From Domibacillus indicus (GTDB lineage: Bacteria; Bacillota; Bacilli; Bacillales; Domibacillaceae): a stretch of DNA of 64,000 bases. How positions within the stretch are numbered: position 1 is the first letter of the stretch; every line of letters begins with the position of its first letter. The stretch spans positions 1-64,000 of the forward strand of contig NZ_JAMBOO010000015.1 of assembly GCF_023715895.1 (NCBI RefSeq). Reading direction: 5' to 3'. Positions 17,273 through 26,659 of this stretch are shown here, piece by piece. The translations under genes were made by a program, and so were the position numbers. The notes beneath the pieces were generated by a model. That model did no database searches. It was not told where the DNA came from and was given only the letters and a program-made list of their open reading frames with translations.

Positions 17273-18121
17273 TTAAAGCTCTACGTAATTTCTCCATTCG
17301 TGAATGGGCTTCCAATTTAAAAGCTTTTTAGCTTTTTCATTGTTTAACAATGTTTCAAAACCTGATAAATCTTTGCGAAAATCTTTTACAGTGGGAAAAC
17401 AAGTTTCCATTAGTTGTTTACTCTCAATATTCATACTCGTATCATCAGCCGCAATATTAAGGGCGACTGAACCAAGTCCGTCTGTCTCAACTGCTAATCT
17501 AAAAGCTGTTGCTGCGTCTCTTGTGTCAATATAACTCCACAGAATTGTTTTTCTTTGCTCAGGATCATGGATGAAATTCGGGAAATTTTTGTACATTTCA
17601 GGAGAAATAACATTTCCTAATCTCATTGATACTACCTGCATACCTTTTCTTTGGTAGATCATATCAGCTGTTTTCTCATTTACAATCTTAGATAATCCAT
17701 AACTTTCTTCCGGCATTTGTGGGTGGTCTTCGTCTATAGGTACATACTGTGGTGTTAAGCCTTGCTTTGAAAAGCAAATACCATAAGAAGACTCACTAGA
17801 AGAGATAACAGCCTTTTTAATTCCTAGGTTCCCAGCAGCTTCTAAAATATTATAGGTGGACATGACATTATTTTGAAAGGTTACTTCATTTGGGTGTGAG
17901 TAAGCAACTGGAATTGCAGCAAGATGTACAACTGCATCAGCACCTGCTAATACTCCGTATACTTCACCAAGGTTTGTTAAATCTGTTATTACCGTTTTAC
18001 AAAGAGCTTCTTTTGGATGTTTAATATCTGCATTGACAACATGATAATCATGTTCTAAAAATTCTTTTATTACTGCTGGACCAAGAAGGCCGCTTCCACC
18101 TGTTACGATAACATTTTTCAT
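17273..18121 (-). CDS. NAD-dependent epimerase/dehydratase (extended SDR)
   Basis: A 282-residue extended short-chain dehydrogenase. The cofactor loop is GGSGLLGPAV at residues 8-17 and the active site is Ser in ISSSESSYG with Tyr and Lys in ESYGLSKIVNEK. It resembles the group that includes uronate dehydrogenases and UDP-sugar epimerases but cannot be assigned a substrate. GGAGG lies before the ATG. It heads a two-gene unit with the aldo/keto reductase, and its upstream XylR operator (18244-18272) suggests a function in pentose or uronate metabolism. Confidence 0.82.
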   Translation of the reverse strand: MKNVIVTGGSGLLGPAVIKEFLEHDYHVVNADIKHPKEALCKTVITDLTNLGEVYGVLAGADAVVHLAAIPVAYSHPNEVTFQNNVMSTYNILEAAGNLGIKKAVISSSESSYGICFSKQGLTPQYVPIDEDHPQMPEESYGLSKIVNEKTADMIYQRKGMQVVSMRLGNVISPEMYKNFPNFIHDPEQRKTILWSYIDTRDAATAFRLAVETDGLGSVALNIAADDTSMNIESKQLMETCFPTVKDFRKDLSGFETLLNNEKAKKLLNWKPIHEWRNYVEL

Positions 18122-18243
18122 TTTTATACCTCCATTCTTAACTAAATAGCCTGTCGATTTTCCATCATTTCACAACCAGGGTGCAACTTCCAAAATATCG
18201 GCTGAAATCTAAAATAAGTAACTAAAATTGAAAGTAGTTCTCA

Positions 18244-18272
18244 ACTTAGTTTGTTGTATGACAAAACTAAGT
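18244..18272 (-). promoter_or_regulatory. XylR operator upstream of epimerase/aldo-keto reductase pair
   Basis: ACTTAGTTT (18244-18252) and AAACTAAGT (18264-18272) are perfect inverted arms 11 bases apart, the same geometry as the other sites. It is about 125 bases upstream of the minus-strand epimerase gene. Confidence 0.85.
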
Positions 18273-18717
18273 ATAAATAGATGATTCTTAGATTTCAAGT
18301 AATTCATCTCATGAATTTTTTGAAAGTGGCCAGCCATGGTGATTAGCTATTATTTACATAATGCAAGAGCTCTGTAATATTGCCTGTCACATGATTTATT
18401 GGATCGTGAAAAAATGCAAAGCTTAAAGAATGATTTATCTACCCAAACTGCTTTTTCTGTTTATCTTTAATTAAGTAGGTATACTAGAGCAATTTAAATC
18501 GGGTTTTCAAGGTTTTAGAGAGAACACTTCAAGTAAAATAGAGCCTGCAGGTAAAAAACTTTTCCGATTTTTTATCTGACTCTTTATACAGTCTTCCCAT
18601 CAAGTTGGAGTGTTTTTTCTAGTTTTTTGTAATTCAGGAAAAAGAAAATACTTAAAAAATTTTTTATAAATTAAAAATTTTGTTGAAAAAAGTATTTTTT
18701 TTTTGTAAGATGGAACC
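18273..18717. other. AT-rich intergenic region
   Basis: About 445 bases lie between two divergent XylR operators. No gene, hairpin with a T run or repeat is supported. Scattered short frames may be debris. Confidence 0.4.
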
Positions 18718-18748
18718 AAATTAGTTTGTTGAATCGATAAACTAATTT
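18718..18748 (+). promoter_or_regulatory. XylR operator upstream of xylA fossil and xynPB
   Basis: Ten-base arms AAATTAGTTT (18718-18727) and AAACTAATTT (18739-18748) are perfectly inverted with an 11-base gap. This is one of the best XylR operators in the window. Confidence 0.9.
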
Positions 18749-18834
18749 AACTTATGCTGTTAGTGAATAGCTCATTCTAAATATGAGCTGTTCATTTTAA
18801 AGTTTATCGCATCTAGAAGAAGGAGGAAAACAAC

Positions 18835-18966
18835 ATGGCCCAATCTTACGCTGGTATAAGTCAATGTTTTGGAAGCGTAAACAAATTTATTTATGAAGGA
18901 ATAGATTCTAATAATCCGTTACCCTTTAAACACTATAACCCTGAAGAAGTTATAGGCGGAAAATGA
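18835..18966 (+). pseudogene. fossil 5' end of xylA (43 codons)
   Basis: The frame reads M-A-Q-S-Y-A-G-I and then SVNKFIYEGIDSNNPLPF-KHYNPEEVIGGK before a TGA. It aligns with the XylA start at 12334 ([30 protein letters not shown]). After the stop, about 14 more codons continue the match in one frame (KTMKEQ-type residues), then it ends. The ribosome binding site AAGGAGG and XylR operator are intact. It is therefore a truncated extra xylA whose control region now serves xynPB. It may still be translated as a short leader peptide. Confidence 0.85.
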
Positions 18967-19127
18967 TGAAAGAACAGTATTGCTTTTCGATGAGTGGAAA
19001 TTTTTTTAGTAAAGAAAATTAACCATTCAAACCAGAAAAGAGTATAAGAGATTTTGTGAAATTAAATCAAAGATAATCAAGTTATTAAGAATCATCTTTT
19101 ATCCATATTATTTCTTATAATTTTATT

Positions 19128-19141
19128 TGAAAGTGCTTTCA
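19128..19141 (+). promoter_or_regulatory. possible CcpA (cre) site before xynP
   Basis: TGAAAGTGCTTTCA has palindromic six-base arms and differs from the cre consensus at one central base (TG in place of CG). It is 77 bases before the xynP start. Confidence 0.5.
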
Positions 19142-19217
19142 GATGAACAGAGCATTTTTCGCTCACAAGCACATTTAGAGGCATTTAGTTTTTGTGATCT
19201 ATAAAGGAGGAAAAATC

Positions 19218-20609
19218 ATGTCTAGTGAAAATTTAAAGAAGGTTAGCATGATTGAAAAGGTTGGATACGCTTCCGGAGATTTTGCGTGTAATTTAATTTA
19301 TGCAACCGTTTCTACATATCTTTTATTTTTTTATACCGATGTATTTGGTTTATCGGCAGCAGCTGCCGGTACGATGTTCTTGGTTGTTAGAATAGTTGAT
19401 GCTCTTGCTGACCCTTTTATTGGAACGTTAGTGGATAGAACAAACAGTAGATTTGGGCGTTTTAGACCGTATCTTTTATTTGGAGCATTCCCATTTGCTA
19501 TTCTAGCAATACTTTGTTTTACAACTCCAGACTTTTCAGATATGGGAAAATTAATATATGCCTATATTACTTATGTTGGTTTGTCGCTCACATACACAAC
19601 TATAAATGTTCCGTATGGTGCATTAACTTCTGCCATGACCAGGAATAATCAAGAAGTTGTTAGTATTACATCTGTTCGTATGTTCTTTGCCAATCTTGGT
19701 GGATTAATCGTTGCTTTTTTTGTTCCATTATTATCTACTTACTTACGGGATACGACTGGAAACGCAGTTCTTGGCTGGCAATTAACCATGAGTATTTTAG
19801 GTATAATTGGTGCATGTTTATTAATATTCTGTTTTAAAAGCACAAAAGAACGTGTAGTGCTTCAAAAGTCTGAAGAGAAAATTAAATTCTCAGATTTATT
19901 TGAGCAATTTAGAGTTAATCGTCCATTAGTTGTACTAAGCATTTTCTTTATTATTATCTTCGGCGTCAATTCAATAAGTAATTCTGTTGGGATCTATTAT
20001 GTTACGTATAACTTAGGCAGAGAGGATTTAGTAAAGTGGTATGGTTTATTGGGAAGTTTGCCTGCTTTGGTTATTCTGCCGTTTCTACCGAAAATTAATA
20101 AACGGCTAGGAAAGAAAAAATTACTGAATTATGCCTTATTACTAAATATTGTTGGTCTTTTAGCTCTCCTAATTATACCACCAAGCAATGTATTTCTTGT
20201 GCTCCTTTTTCGTTTAATTGCAGCTGCAGGAAGCCTTACAGCTGGAGGATTTATGTGGGCACTTATTCCCGAAACAATCGAATACGGGGAGTATAAGACA
20301 GGAAAACGAATGGGTGGATTGATTTATGCTATTATTGGATTCTTTTTTAAATTTGGTATGGCACTCGGCGGGATTGTGCCAGGGTTAGTATTGGATAAGT
20401 TTGGATATGTTGCGAATCAGGTACAGACTCCTGAGGCATTAACAGGAATTTTAATTACGACAACAGTTGTCCCTGTTATTTTCCTTATTTTGGCTATGAT
20501 TGATATTAACTTCTATAATTTAGATGAAAAAAAATATGCAAAAATGGTACGCGAATTAGAAAATAGAGATAAAGTATATTTGGATAATATTCATGAATTT
20601 AAGAGTTAA
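19218..20609 (+). CDS. xynP: GPH-family xyloside/xylo-oligosaccharide symporter
   Basis: A 463-residue, 12-segment transporter of the glycoside-pentoside-hexuronide family. The GPH motifs are seen in ADPFIGTLVDRTNSRFGRFRPYLLFGAFPFA (residues ~55-85) and in NVPYGALTSAMT. Its place directly before a GH43 xylosidase matches the B. subtilis xynPB operon, in which XynP takes up beta-xylosides such as xylobiose. ATG 19218 is chosen because AAAGGAGGA lies just upstream; an in-frame GTG at 19194 lacks one. Expression is probably driven from the XylR operator at 18718 through the xylA fossil. Confidence 0.88.
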   Translation: MSSENLKKVSMIEKVGYASGDFACNLIYATVSTYLLFFYTDVFGLSAAAAGTMFLVVRIVDALADPFIGTLVDRTNSRFGRFRPYLLFGAFPFAILAILCFTTPDFSDMGKLIYAYITYVGLSLTYTTINVPYGALTSAMTRNNQEVVSITSVRMFFANLGGLIVAFFVPLLSTYLRDTTGNAVLGWQLTMSILGIIGACLLIFCFKSTKERVVLQKSEEKIKFSDLFEQFRVNRPLVVLSIFFIIIFGVNSISNSVGIYYVTYNLGREDLVKWYGLLGSLPALVILPFLPKINKRLGKKKLLNYALLLNIVGLLALLIIPPSNVFLVLLFRLIAAAGSLTAGGFMWALIPETIEYGEYKTGKRMGGLIYAIIGFFFKFGMALGGIVPGLVLDKFGYVANQVQTPEALTGILITTTVVPVIFLILAMIDINFYNLDEKKYAKMVRELENRDKVYLDNIHEFKS

Positions 20610-20692
20610 AAAATAGATATCATCATCAATGATAATATGGATAAAGCTCTATGTTGTGTGCTTAGTAAATGACCATTTAAGGAGAAATTCAG

Positions 20693-22297
20693 ATGAAAAT
20701 CATTAATCCAGTACTTAGAGGTTTCAATCCTGACCCAAGTATATGTAGAGTAGGAGAAGATTATTATATTGCTGTATCTACATTTGAATGGTTTCCAGGT
20801 GTTCAAATCCATTATTCAAAGGATCTGGTAAACTGGCGTCTTATATCACGTCCATTAAATCGAGTTTCCCTGATCGATATGAAAGGGAATCCCAACTCCG
20901 GGGGTGTTTGGGCACCATGCTTAACTTACGCCGAAGGTAAGTTCTGGCTTATTTATTCGGATGTCAAAATGCACACGGGAGCATGGAAGGATACACACAA
21001 TTACTTGACCACCTGTGACACCATTGATGGTGAGTGGAGCGATCCAATCTATTTGAATAGCTCTGGCTTCGATCCTTCCTTGTTCCATGATGTGGACGGA
21101 AGAAAATATATCGTTAATATGCTTTGGGACCAAAGAGCTTATAAACACTCTTTTGGAGGAATCGTTTTACAAGAATACTCCCATGAGGAAAGACGTTTAA
21201 TTGGAAAGCCAAAAGTGATTTTTGAAGGAACAGATATTAGGCTGACAGAGGGACCGCATTTATATCATATCAACGGTTATTATTATCTGCTGACAGCAGA
21301 AGGTGGAACAAGATATGCTCATGCTGCAACTCTGGCAAGATCGAAAAATATTGAGGGACCTTATGAATTGCATCCTGATAATCCTTTGCTCACTTCCTGG
21401 CACGACCCTCGAAATCCATTGCAAAAATGCGGACATGCCTCTATCGTTCACACACATACCGATGAATGGTATTTGGCACACTTAACCGGCAGACCACTGC
21501 CTCACGAAGACAAACCAGTACTTGATTATCGCGGTTTTTGTCCGCTGGGAAGAGAGACTGCCATTCAAAAACTTGAATGGAGAGACGGTTGGCCATATGT
21601 TGTTGACGGGAAACAGGGGTCTGTTGAAGTAGATGCGCCTAAAATGGAAGAAGTGAAATGGGAGCGGGATTACGATGAGGTTGAACATTTTGATAGCACA
21701 ACCTTGAACCATCATTATCAGACATTACGTATTCCCTTAACTGGGGATATTATGTCTTTGACTGACAGGCCGGGAAATTTGCGCCTTTATGGGAAAGAGT
21801 CACTAACATCTTGCTTTATCCAGGCATTGGTTGCGCGTCGTTGGCAGTCATTACATTTTGATGCCAGCACAGCAGTTGCCTTCCAGCCAAATACATTCCA
21901 ACAGGCTGCAGGCTTGGTATGCTATTACAATACCGAGAATTGGACATCTGTTCAAATTACCTGGAATGAAAAAAGGGGCAGGATTATTGATATTGTAAGA
22001 TGTGATAACTTTACTTTTTCACAGCCGTTACATGGTTCAGAAATCCAAATTCCGGAATCGGTCGAATATGTTCATTTAAAAGTGAAGGTCAGGGAACATA
22101 CCTATCAATTTGCTTATTCTTTTGATAACGAAACTTGGACTGATATTCCGATAACTTTTGAATCTTATAAGTTATCGGATGAATATGTCCAGTTAAACGG
22201 ATTTACTGGGGCGTTTGTTGGCATGCATTGTCAAGACACTAGCGGAACGAATCATCCTGCTGATTTTGACCATTTTACCTATAAAGAACTAAAGTAA
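20693..22297 (+). CDS. xynB: GH43 beta-xylosidase
   Basis: A 534-residue intracellular enzyme that releases xylose from xylo-oligosaccharides. The GH43 propeller shows its three acids: Asp in [11 protein letters not shown] near residue 14, Asp in [14 protein letters not shown] near residue 128, and Glu in [12 protein letters not shown] near residue 187. A C-terminal beta-sandwich of about 200 residues follows, as in B. subtilis XynB (about 533 residues). There is no signal peptide, consistent with uptake of oligomers by XynP, encoded 84 bases upstream. AAGGAGA precedes the ATG. Confidence 0.93.
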   Translation: MKIINPVLRGFNPDPSICRVGEDYYIAVSTFEWFPGVQIHYSKDLVNWRLISRPLNRVSLIDMKGNPNSGGVWAPCLTYAEGKFWLIYSDVKMHTGAWKDTHNYLTTCDTIDGEWSDPIYLNSSGFDPSLFHDVDGRKYIVNMLWDQRAYKHSFGGIVLQEYSHEERRLIGKPKVIFEGTDIRLTEGPHLYHINGYYYLLTAEGGTRYAHAATLARSKNIEGPYELHPDNPLLTSWHDPRNPLQKCGHASIVHTHTDEWYLAHLTGRPLPHEDKPVLDYRGFCPLGRETAIQKLEWRDGWPYVVDGKQGSVEVDAPKMEEVKWERDYDEVEHFDSTTLNHHYQTLRIPLTGDIMSLTDRPGNLRLYGKESLTSCFIQALVARRWQSLHFDASTAVAFQPNTFQQAAGLVCYYNTENWTSVQITWNEKRGRIIDIVRCDNFTFSQPLHGSEIQIPESVEYVHLKVKVREHTYQFAYSFDNETWTDIPITFESYKLSDEYVQLNGFTGAFVGMHCQDTSGTNHPADFDHFTYKELK

Positions 22298-22403
22298 AAT
22301 ACAAGTAATACAAAAAATGATGGCATGGGGAAATTGCCAAAAATCGTTCTCAAAAGGCACATAGTAATACAGTTTTAATAAAGGTAGAATAAAGGGAGTA
22401 TGA

Positions 22404-22444
22404 AGGAGAACGGTTCGAGAAAGTGGCCGTTCTCTTGCTTTTTT
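22404..22444 (+). terminator. terminator after xynB
   Basis: AGGAGAACGG pairs with CCGTTCTCTT around a 13-base loop and is followed by GCTTTTTT. Confidence 0.8.
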
Positions 22445-22612
22445 GTGTTGTAGTGCCTAGTTATTATTGGGACAGTCTGGAGTAAAAAGTATATTTAATC
22501 ATATTCTATAAAATATATTTGAAAAGTTAGTTGTTTCGATATACAAAGATAGCTAGCATCAGCTATAATAAATTTGTAAGTATTCAAACTATTTTAATGG
22601 AGAGAGACTATT

Positions 22613-23596
22613 ATGAAAAATTCAAAACCGAATGAACCTTTAGTTACGCATATTTTTACCGCAGATCCTTCCGCGCATGTCTTTGAAGGAAAGCTTTATA
22701 TTTATCCTTCTCATGACCTTGATCACGATGAACCTTCTAATGACAATGGTGATCAATATAAGATGGAAGATTATCATGTTTTATCCATGGAGGATGTGGA
22801 TGCACCATGTGTAGACCATGGGGAAGCGCTTCACTTAAAAGATATTCCTTGGGCAAGTAAGCAGCTCTGGGCACCCGACACAGCTTACAAAAATGATAAG
22901 TATTATTTATTTTTCCCTGCAAGAGATAAAGATGGGATTTTCAGGATTGGTGTCGCAACAAGCCCTAATCCTGCAGGACCATTTACGCCAGAGGAAAATT
23001 ATATACCCGGCAGCTTCAGTATTGACCCCGCTGTTTTAGTTGATGATGATGACAGAGCCTATGTTTATTTTGGCGGCCTTTGGGGAGGACAATTAGAAAA
23101 ATGGCAGACAGGGACATTTAATCCAGATGCTGAAGGTCCCGCTCCAACAGAACCAGCTTTAGGACCAAGAGTAGCTGAATTAAGCAACGATATGCTGACT
23201 TTTAAAAACGAGCCGCAGGAAATCTCCATTGTAGATGAAAACGGCAATCCTATTCTTGCAAGTGACGAAGATCGCAGATATTTTGAAGGACCATGGGTTC
23301 ATAAATACAATGGTCTTTACTATCTATCTTATTCAACGGGTACAACTCATAAAATTGTTTATGCTGTAAGTGAAAATCCACAAGGACCATTTGTGTTCAA
23401 AGGAACGATTCTTACTCCTGTCATTGGCTGGACCACGCATCATTCAATTGTTCAATTTAAGGATAAGTGGTATCTGTTCTATCATGATTGCTCATTATCA
23501 GATGGTGTGAACCATAAGCGCTCGGTGAAATTCACTGAATTAAAATATAATGATGACGGAAGCATTCAAACGATTGACCCTTATGCAGATAAATAA
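22613..23596 (+). CDS. GH43 glycosidase (xylosidase/arabinofuranosidase)
   Basis: A 327-residue single-domain GH43 enzyme without signal peptide. Acids seen: Asp in FTADPSAHVFEGKLYIYPSHD near residue 17, Asp in FSIDPAVLVDDDDRAYVYFG near residue 137, and Glu in RRYFEGPWVHKYNG near residue 224. Members of this shorter GH43 group act as beta-xylosidases or alpha-L-arabinofuranosidases on short oligomers; which one cannot be settled from the sequence. It has its own spacer of 300 bases after xynB with a weak half-like operator (GTTAGTTG near 22526). The ribosome binding site is GGAGAGA. Confidence 0.88.
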   Translation: MKNSKPNEPLVTHIFTADPSAHVFEGKLYIYPSHDLDHDEPSNDNGDQYKMEDYHVLSMEDVDAPCVDHGEALHLKDIPWASKQLWAPDTAYKNDKYYLFFPARDKDGIFRIGVATSPNPAGPFTPEENYIPGSFSIDPAVLVDDDDRAYVYFGGLWGGQLEKWQTGTFNPDAEGPAPTEPALGPRVAELSNDMLTFKNEPQEISIVDENGNPILASDEDRRYFEGPWVHKYNGLYYLSYSTGTTHKIVYAVSENPQGPFVFKGTILTPVIGWTTHHSIVQFKDKWYLFYHDCSLSDGVNHKRSVKFTELKYNDDGSIQTIDPYADK

Positions 23597-23703
23597 TAAA
23601 ATTGACGGCTGGAACGGTATTTTGACTTTGAGCTTAATACCAAAGCAGATACTGGGGAGTTTTTTCTATATTATTCGTTTGACTAAACTACGTTAATAGG
23701 ACA

Positions 23704-24294
23704 AGGCTCAGGCGGCTCTGACTACAAAGTAAATTTAGATTTAGACAAAAAAACCCATTGGTCACATTAACGAATCATTCCTATTTTAATCTAAGTGGCA
23801 ATCTGAAGAGAGATATCTTGAACTACACATGGGGAATAAAAAGCGATAAATTTCTTGAAATTGATCAGGAATTTATTTCAACCGGCAAATTTATGGAAGT
23901 GGGTAACACGTCATTTGATTTTAGAAGTGCAAGGGTGATAAACACTGGAACAAGATCCAGCCATCCTTAAAACGTACTGGTAGGGGAAGGCTGCGATTAC
24001 TCGTTTCTTTTAGATACAAATCATGATTCGGAAATTGTCTTAAAGGACAACGAAAGCGGTCGTACTTTAACAATTGAAATGGATCAGGCCGGTGTTGTGG
24101 TATACTCGGGAAATTCCTTGAAACCAGATGGTGAATTCCGAAGTACGCTATCCAGAAAATATCTGGGTATTTGCCTTGAGACGCAGGCTTTACCTGATGC
24201 CATCCACCATCCTCATTTTCCATCAACGATTCTGGATATCGATCAGAAGTATTCTTCTGTAGCAGTATATAAGTTTGGAGTTAAACAGAATTAA
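23704..24294 (+). pseudogene. aldose 1-epimerase, 5'-truncated with in-frame stop
   Basis: From about 23758 the frame reads VTLTNHSYFNLSGNLKRDIL, a hallmark of galactose mutarotases. It runs to a TAA at 23968-23970, then continues in the same frame with GEGCDYSFLLDTN, EMDQAGVVVYSGN, GICLETQALPDAIHHPHFPS. The N-terminal ~120 residues, including the first conserved region, are absent or scrambled upstream of 23758. A single-base change could explain the stop, but the lost 5' end makes the gene dead. The fragment belongs to the long GalM type, distinct from the intact mutarotase at 15280. Confidence 0.88.
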
Positions 24295-24311
24295 AATAAG
24301 GAGTGATGAAC

Positions 24312-25295
24312 ATGAATTATCGTGAACTGGGTAATACAGGGATCCTGATCAGTGAGGTCAGTTTTGGAACATGGGCAATCGGCGGTTCATGGGGAAAGAC
24401 AAACGACACAGAAGCACTGAAATCTTTAGAGTATTCAATTGAGCAGGGTGTTAACTTTTTTGATACAGCGGATGTATATGGGGACGGACATAGTGAAGAG
24501 TTATTAGCCAAGGCCACTAAAGGCAAGGAAGACAAGATTTATATTGCTACAAAGTTTTGCCGCCAGGGTGATATTTTTGACCCGAAAAATTATAGCTATG
24601 AAACCGTTAGCTCTTATTGTGAAGACAGCCTCCGCCGTTTAAATAGAGAAGCGATTGATTTGTATCAAATTCATTGCCCGGCAACGGAGATTTTGAAAGA
24701 TGGCGGTGTATTTGAAGTACTGGATCGTCTGAAGAAAGAAGGAAAAATCCGTCACTATGGAGTAAGTGTGGAAACCGTTGAAGAGGGCCTTATTTGCCTG
24801 GAATATCCAAATGTTAAGAGCCTGCAAATCATCTTTAATATGTTCCGCCAAAAGCCATTGGAAAAATTAATCCCTGAAGCTTATCAAAAAGGTGTGGGAC
24901 TTCTAGTCAGATTGCCGCTTGCAAGCGGGCTGCTAACTGGTAAATTTACCAATGATCATGTATTTGAGGAAGATGACCACCGCCGTTTTAATGAAAATGG
25001 AGAGGCTTTTAATGTCGGGGAAACCTTTGCAGGCCTTGGGTTCCGCAAAGGTGTTGAATTGGCTGACCAGTTAAAGTGGATTGCAGAAGGCCGGAAAACT
25101 ATGTCTAGTGCAGCATTGCGCTGGATTTTGGATCAAAAAGAAATTACATGTATTATTCCTGGTTTTAAAAACGTTAAACAGGTCGAGGATAATCTTTCAG
25201 CATTGGAAACAAAACCATTCTCAGAAGAAGAAAAGCAAGAGATTCAACGTTTTTATCATGAAAAGGTAAAGGATTTTATCAGAGGTCCTTATTGA
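24312..25295 (+). CDS. aldo/keto reductase (AKR, general)
   Basis: A 327-residue aldo/keto reductase of the longer YccK/IolS-like type. Tetrad residues appear in FFDTADVYGDGHSEELL (Asp, Tyr), IATKFCRQGD (Lys) and LYQIHCPATE (His). The C-terminal CIIPGFKNVKQVEDNLSAL binds the cofactor phosphate. ATG 24312 is preferred because the AAGGAG site is 8 bases upstream; ATG 24306 is too close. It directly follows the broken mutarotase, probably once the same operon. The substrate is unknown; IolS-like enzymes and pentose-related ketoreductases are options. Confidence 0.85.
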   Translation: MNYRELGNTGILISEVSFGTWAIGGSWGKTNDTEALKSLEYSIEQGVNFFDTADVYGDGHSEELLAKATKGKEDKIYIATKFCRQGDIFDPKNYSYETVSSYCEDSLRRLNREAIDLYQIHCPATEILKDGGVFEVLDRLKKEGKIRHYGVSVETVEEGLICLEYPNVKSLQIIFNMFRQKPLEKLIPEAYQKGVGLLVRLPLASGLLTGKFTNDHVFEEDDHRRFNENGEAFNVGETFAGLGFRKGVELADQLKWIAEGRKTMSSAALRWILDQKEITCIIPGFKNVKQVEDNLSALETKPFSEEEKQEIQRFYHEKVKDFIRGPY

Positions 25296-25802
25296 TAAAC
25301 GGGGTTTAAACTTCACAAAAAGCGGAAGCCACTACCTTTGATGATCGCTCAAATTCTATCTATACGCTACAAGTATTAAAAGCATTTACGAAAGCAAAGG
25401 AAAAGCAACTTTCTTTATGTCAGTGAGCAAATGGCGAAACATCCCGAGATTAATTAACTTCACAAGGCTATCAACTTGTGACCGTAAGTAAACTATAAAA
25501 ATAATCTGATTTAAAGTAAGGGAAGCACAATAATTACTTTTGTGCTTTCCTTTGTTTTTGTTTGAAAAGGTTTATCTGTTGGAGAAATTAAATTTTGTGA
25601 TTTTTTCACGTTTTGCTTAGTGCATTTTCAAAGGATAGAAGAAAGAGTAACCAAAAAAGAATATCCTCCATGATTATCCAGGGGAAAAAATTATGGAGAA
25701 AGGCCCCATAGAGGAAAACTGCTATATAATAGAAGCAGGTGTTTTTTTATTATAATAATTGGTTGGAATAAATCTAAGAGGTTTCTAGTTTGGAGGGATT
25801 AG
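25296..25802 (+). other. intergenic region with terminator
   Basis: A terminator at 25518-25559 has the stem AAGGGAAGCACAA / TTGTGCTTTCCTT with a following T-rich tract. No gene is supported in the remainder (25296-25517 and 25560-25800); a short frame near 25330-25430 is probably decayed sequence. Confidence 0.6.
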
Positions 25803-26426
25803 ATGAATAATGCGGCAAATCGAGCCTATGTTGCTGTGGAATGGATTGCAAAATTTGCGTATATTAACCTATTATGGATTGGTTTTTCTTTGATAGGTCT
25901 GGTTATCCTTGGGTTTTTCCCAGCGACGATTTCGATGTTTACGATCATTCGTAAATGGCTAATGGGGGACACAGACATTCCGATTTTTCGAACCTTTTGG
26001 ACTACCTATAAATCGGAGTTTATACGAAGTAATGGTTTAGGTTTACTCGTAGCGGTTGTAGCGGGACTTATTGTACTTGACTTAGTTTTTATGAAGAATT
26101 CGGGAAACAGTTTTATAAGTGTTATTCAAATTCCTTTATATATAATGATGTTTGCAGCAGTCATGACTATGTTCTATCTATTCCCAGTCTACGTTCATTA
26201 TGAGTTAAAACTGGCTCAAATAATCAAAAATTCATTCTTAATGATGCTTATTAACCCGCTTGAAAACCTTACGATGATTGCTGGAATTGTTGCCGTATTC
26301 TTTGTGGTGAAGGTCATTCCAGGTTTGGGCTTTTTCTTCGGGGGCAGTCTAACGGCAGCTATTATAATGGCTGCATGCTATCATGTTTTTGAAAAAATGG
26401 AAAAAAAGCGGCGGACCCATTCTTAG
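25803..26426 (+). CDS. YesL-family (DUF624) membrane protein
   Basis: A 207-residue protein with five or six membrane segments, matching the YesL/DUF624 family: LLWIGFSLIGLVILGFFPATISMF near residues 24-48, then KWLMGDTDIPIFRTFWTTYKSEFIRSN. In B. subtilis yesL is next to yesMN (two-component) and yesOPQ (ABC importer). Here the same partners lie across a convergent gap on the other strand. The molecular function is unknown. GGAGG lies 7 bases before the ATG. Confidence 0.83.
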   Translation: MNNAANRAYVAVEWIAKFAYINLLWIGFSLIGLVILGFFPATISMFTIIRKWLMGDTDIPIFRTFWTTYKSEFIRSNGLGLLVAVVAGLIVLDLVFMKNSGNSFISVIQIPLYIMMFAAVMTMFYLFPVYVHYELKLAQIIKNSFLMMLINPLENLTMIAGIVAVFFVVKVIPGLGFFFGGSLTAAIIMAACYHVFEKMEKKRRTHS

Positions 26427-26455
26427 GCAAGTTCTTTAAATGAATCCTCTTAAAT

Positions 26456-26594
26456 AAAATGGACCGCATTTTAGCGGTCCTATGATTAGAAGAGGTAACA
26501 AAAAAGGCAGAAAGGGAAGTTTCGCTTGTAAAAGGAAACTTCCCTTTCTGCCTTTTAACTGGCTTATAAGAAAGTATAAACTTTCTTATAAGCC
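26456..26594. terminator. three stacked hairpins between convergent genes
   Basis: First, GGACCGC / GCGGTCC at 26461-26480, with T-rich flanking in the minus direction. Second, a perfect 22 base-pair stem with an 11-base loop at 26502-26556. Third, a perfect 15 base-pair stem with a 4-base loop at 26561-26594. The second stem has A and T tracts on its two sides, so it can act in both directions. Together they insulate the YesL-like gene from the ABC permease. Confidence 0.85.
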
Positions 26595-26659
26595 AAGGAC
26601 AAATACGTCTCTGTCTTCGCCTTGCGTCTCGCTAACCGGCGAGCTTTCTTTAAATCAAA

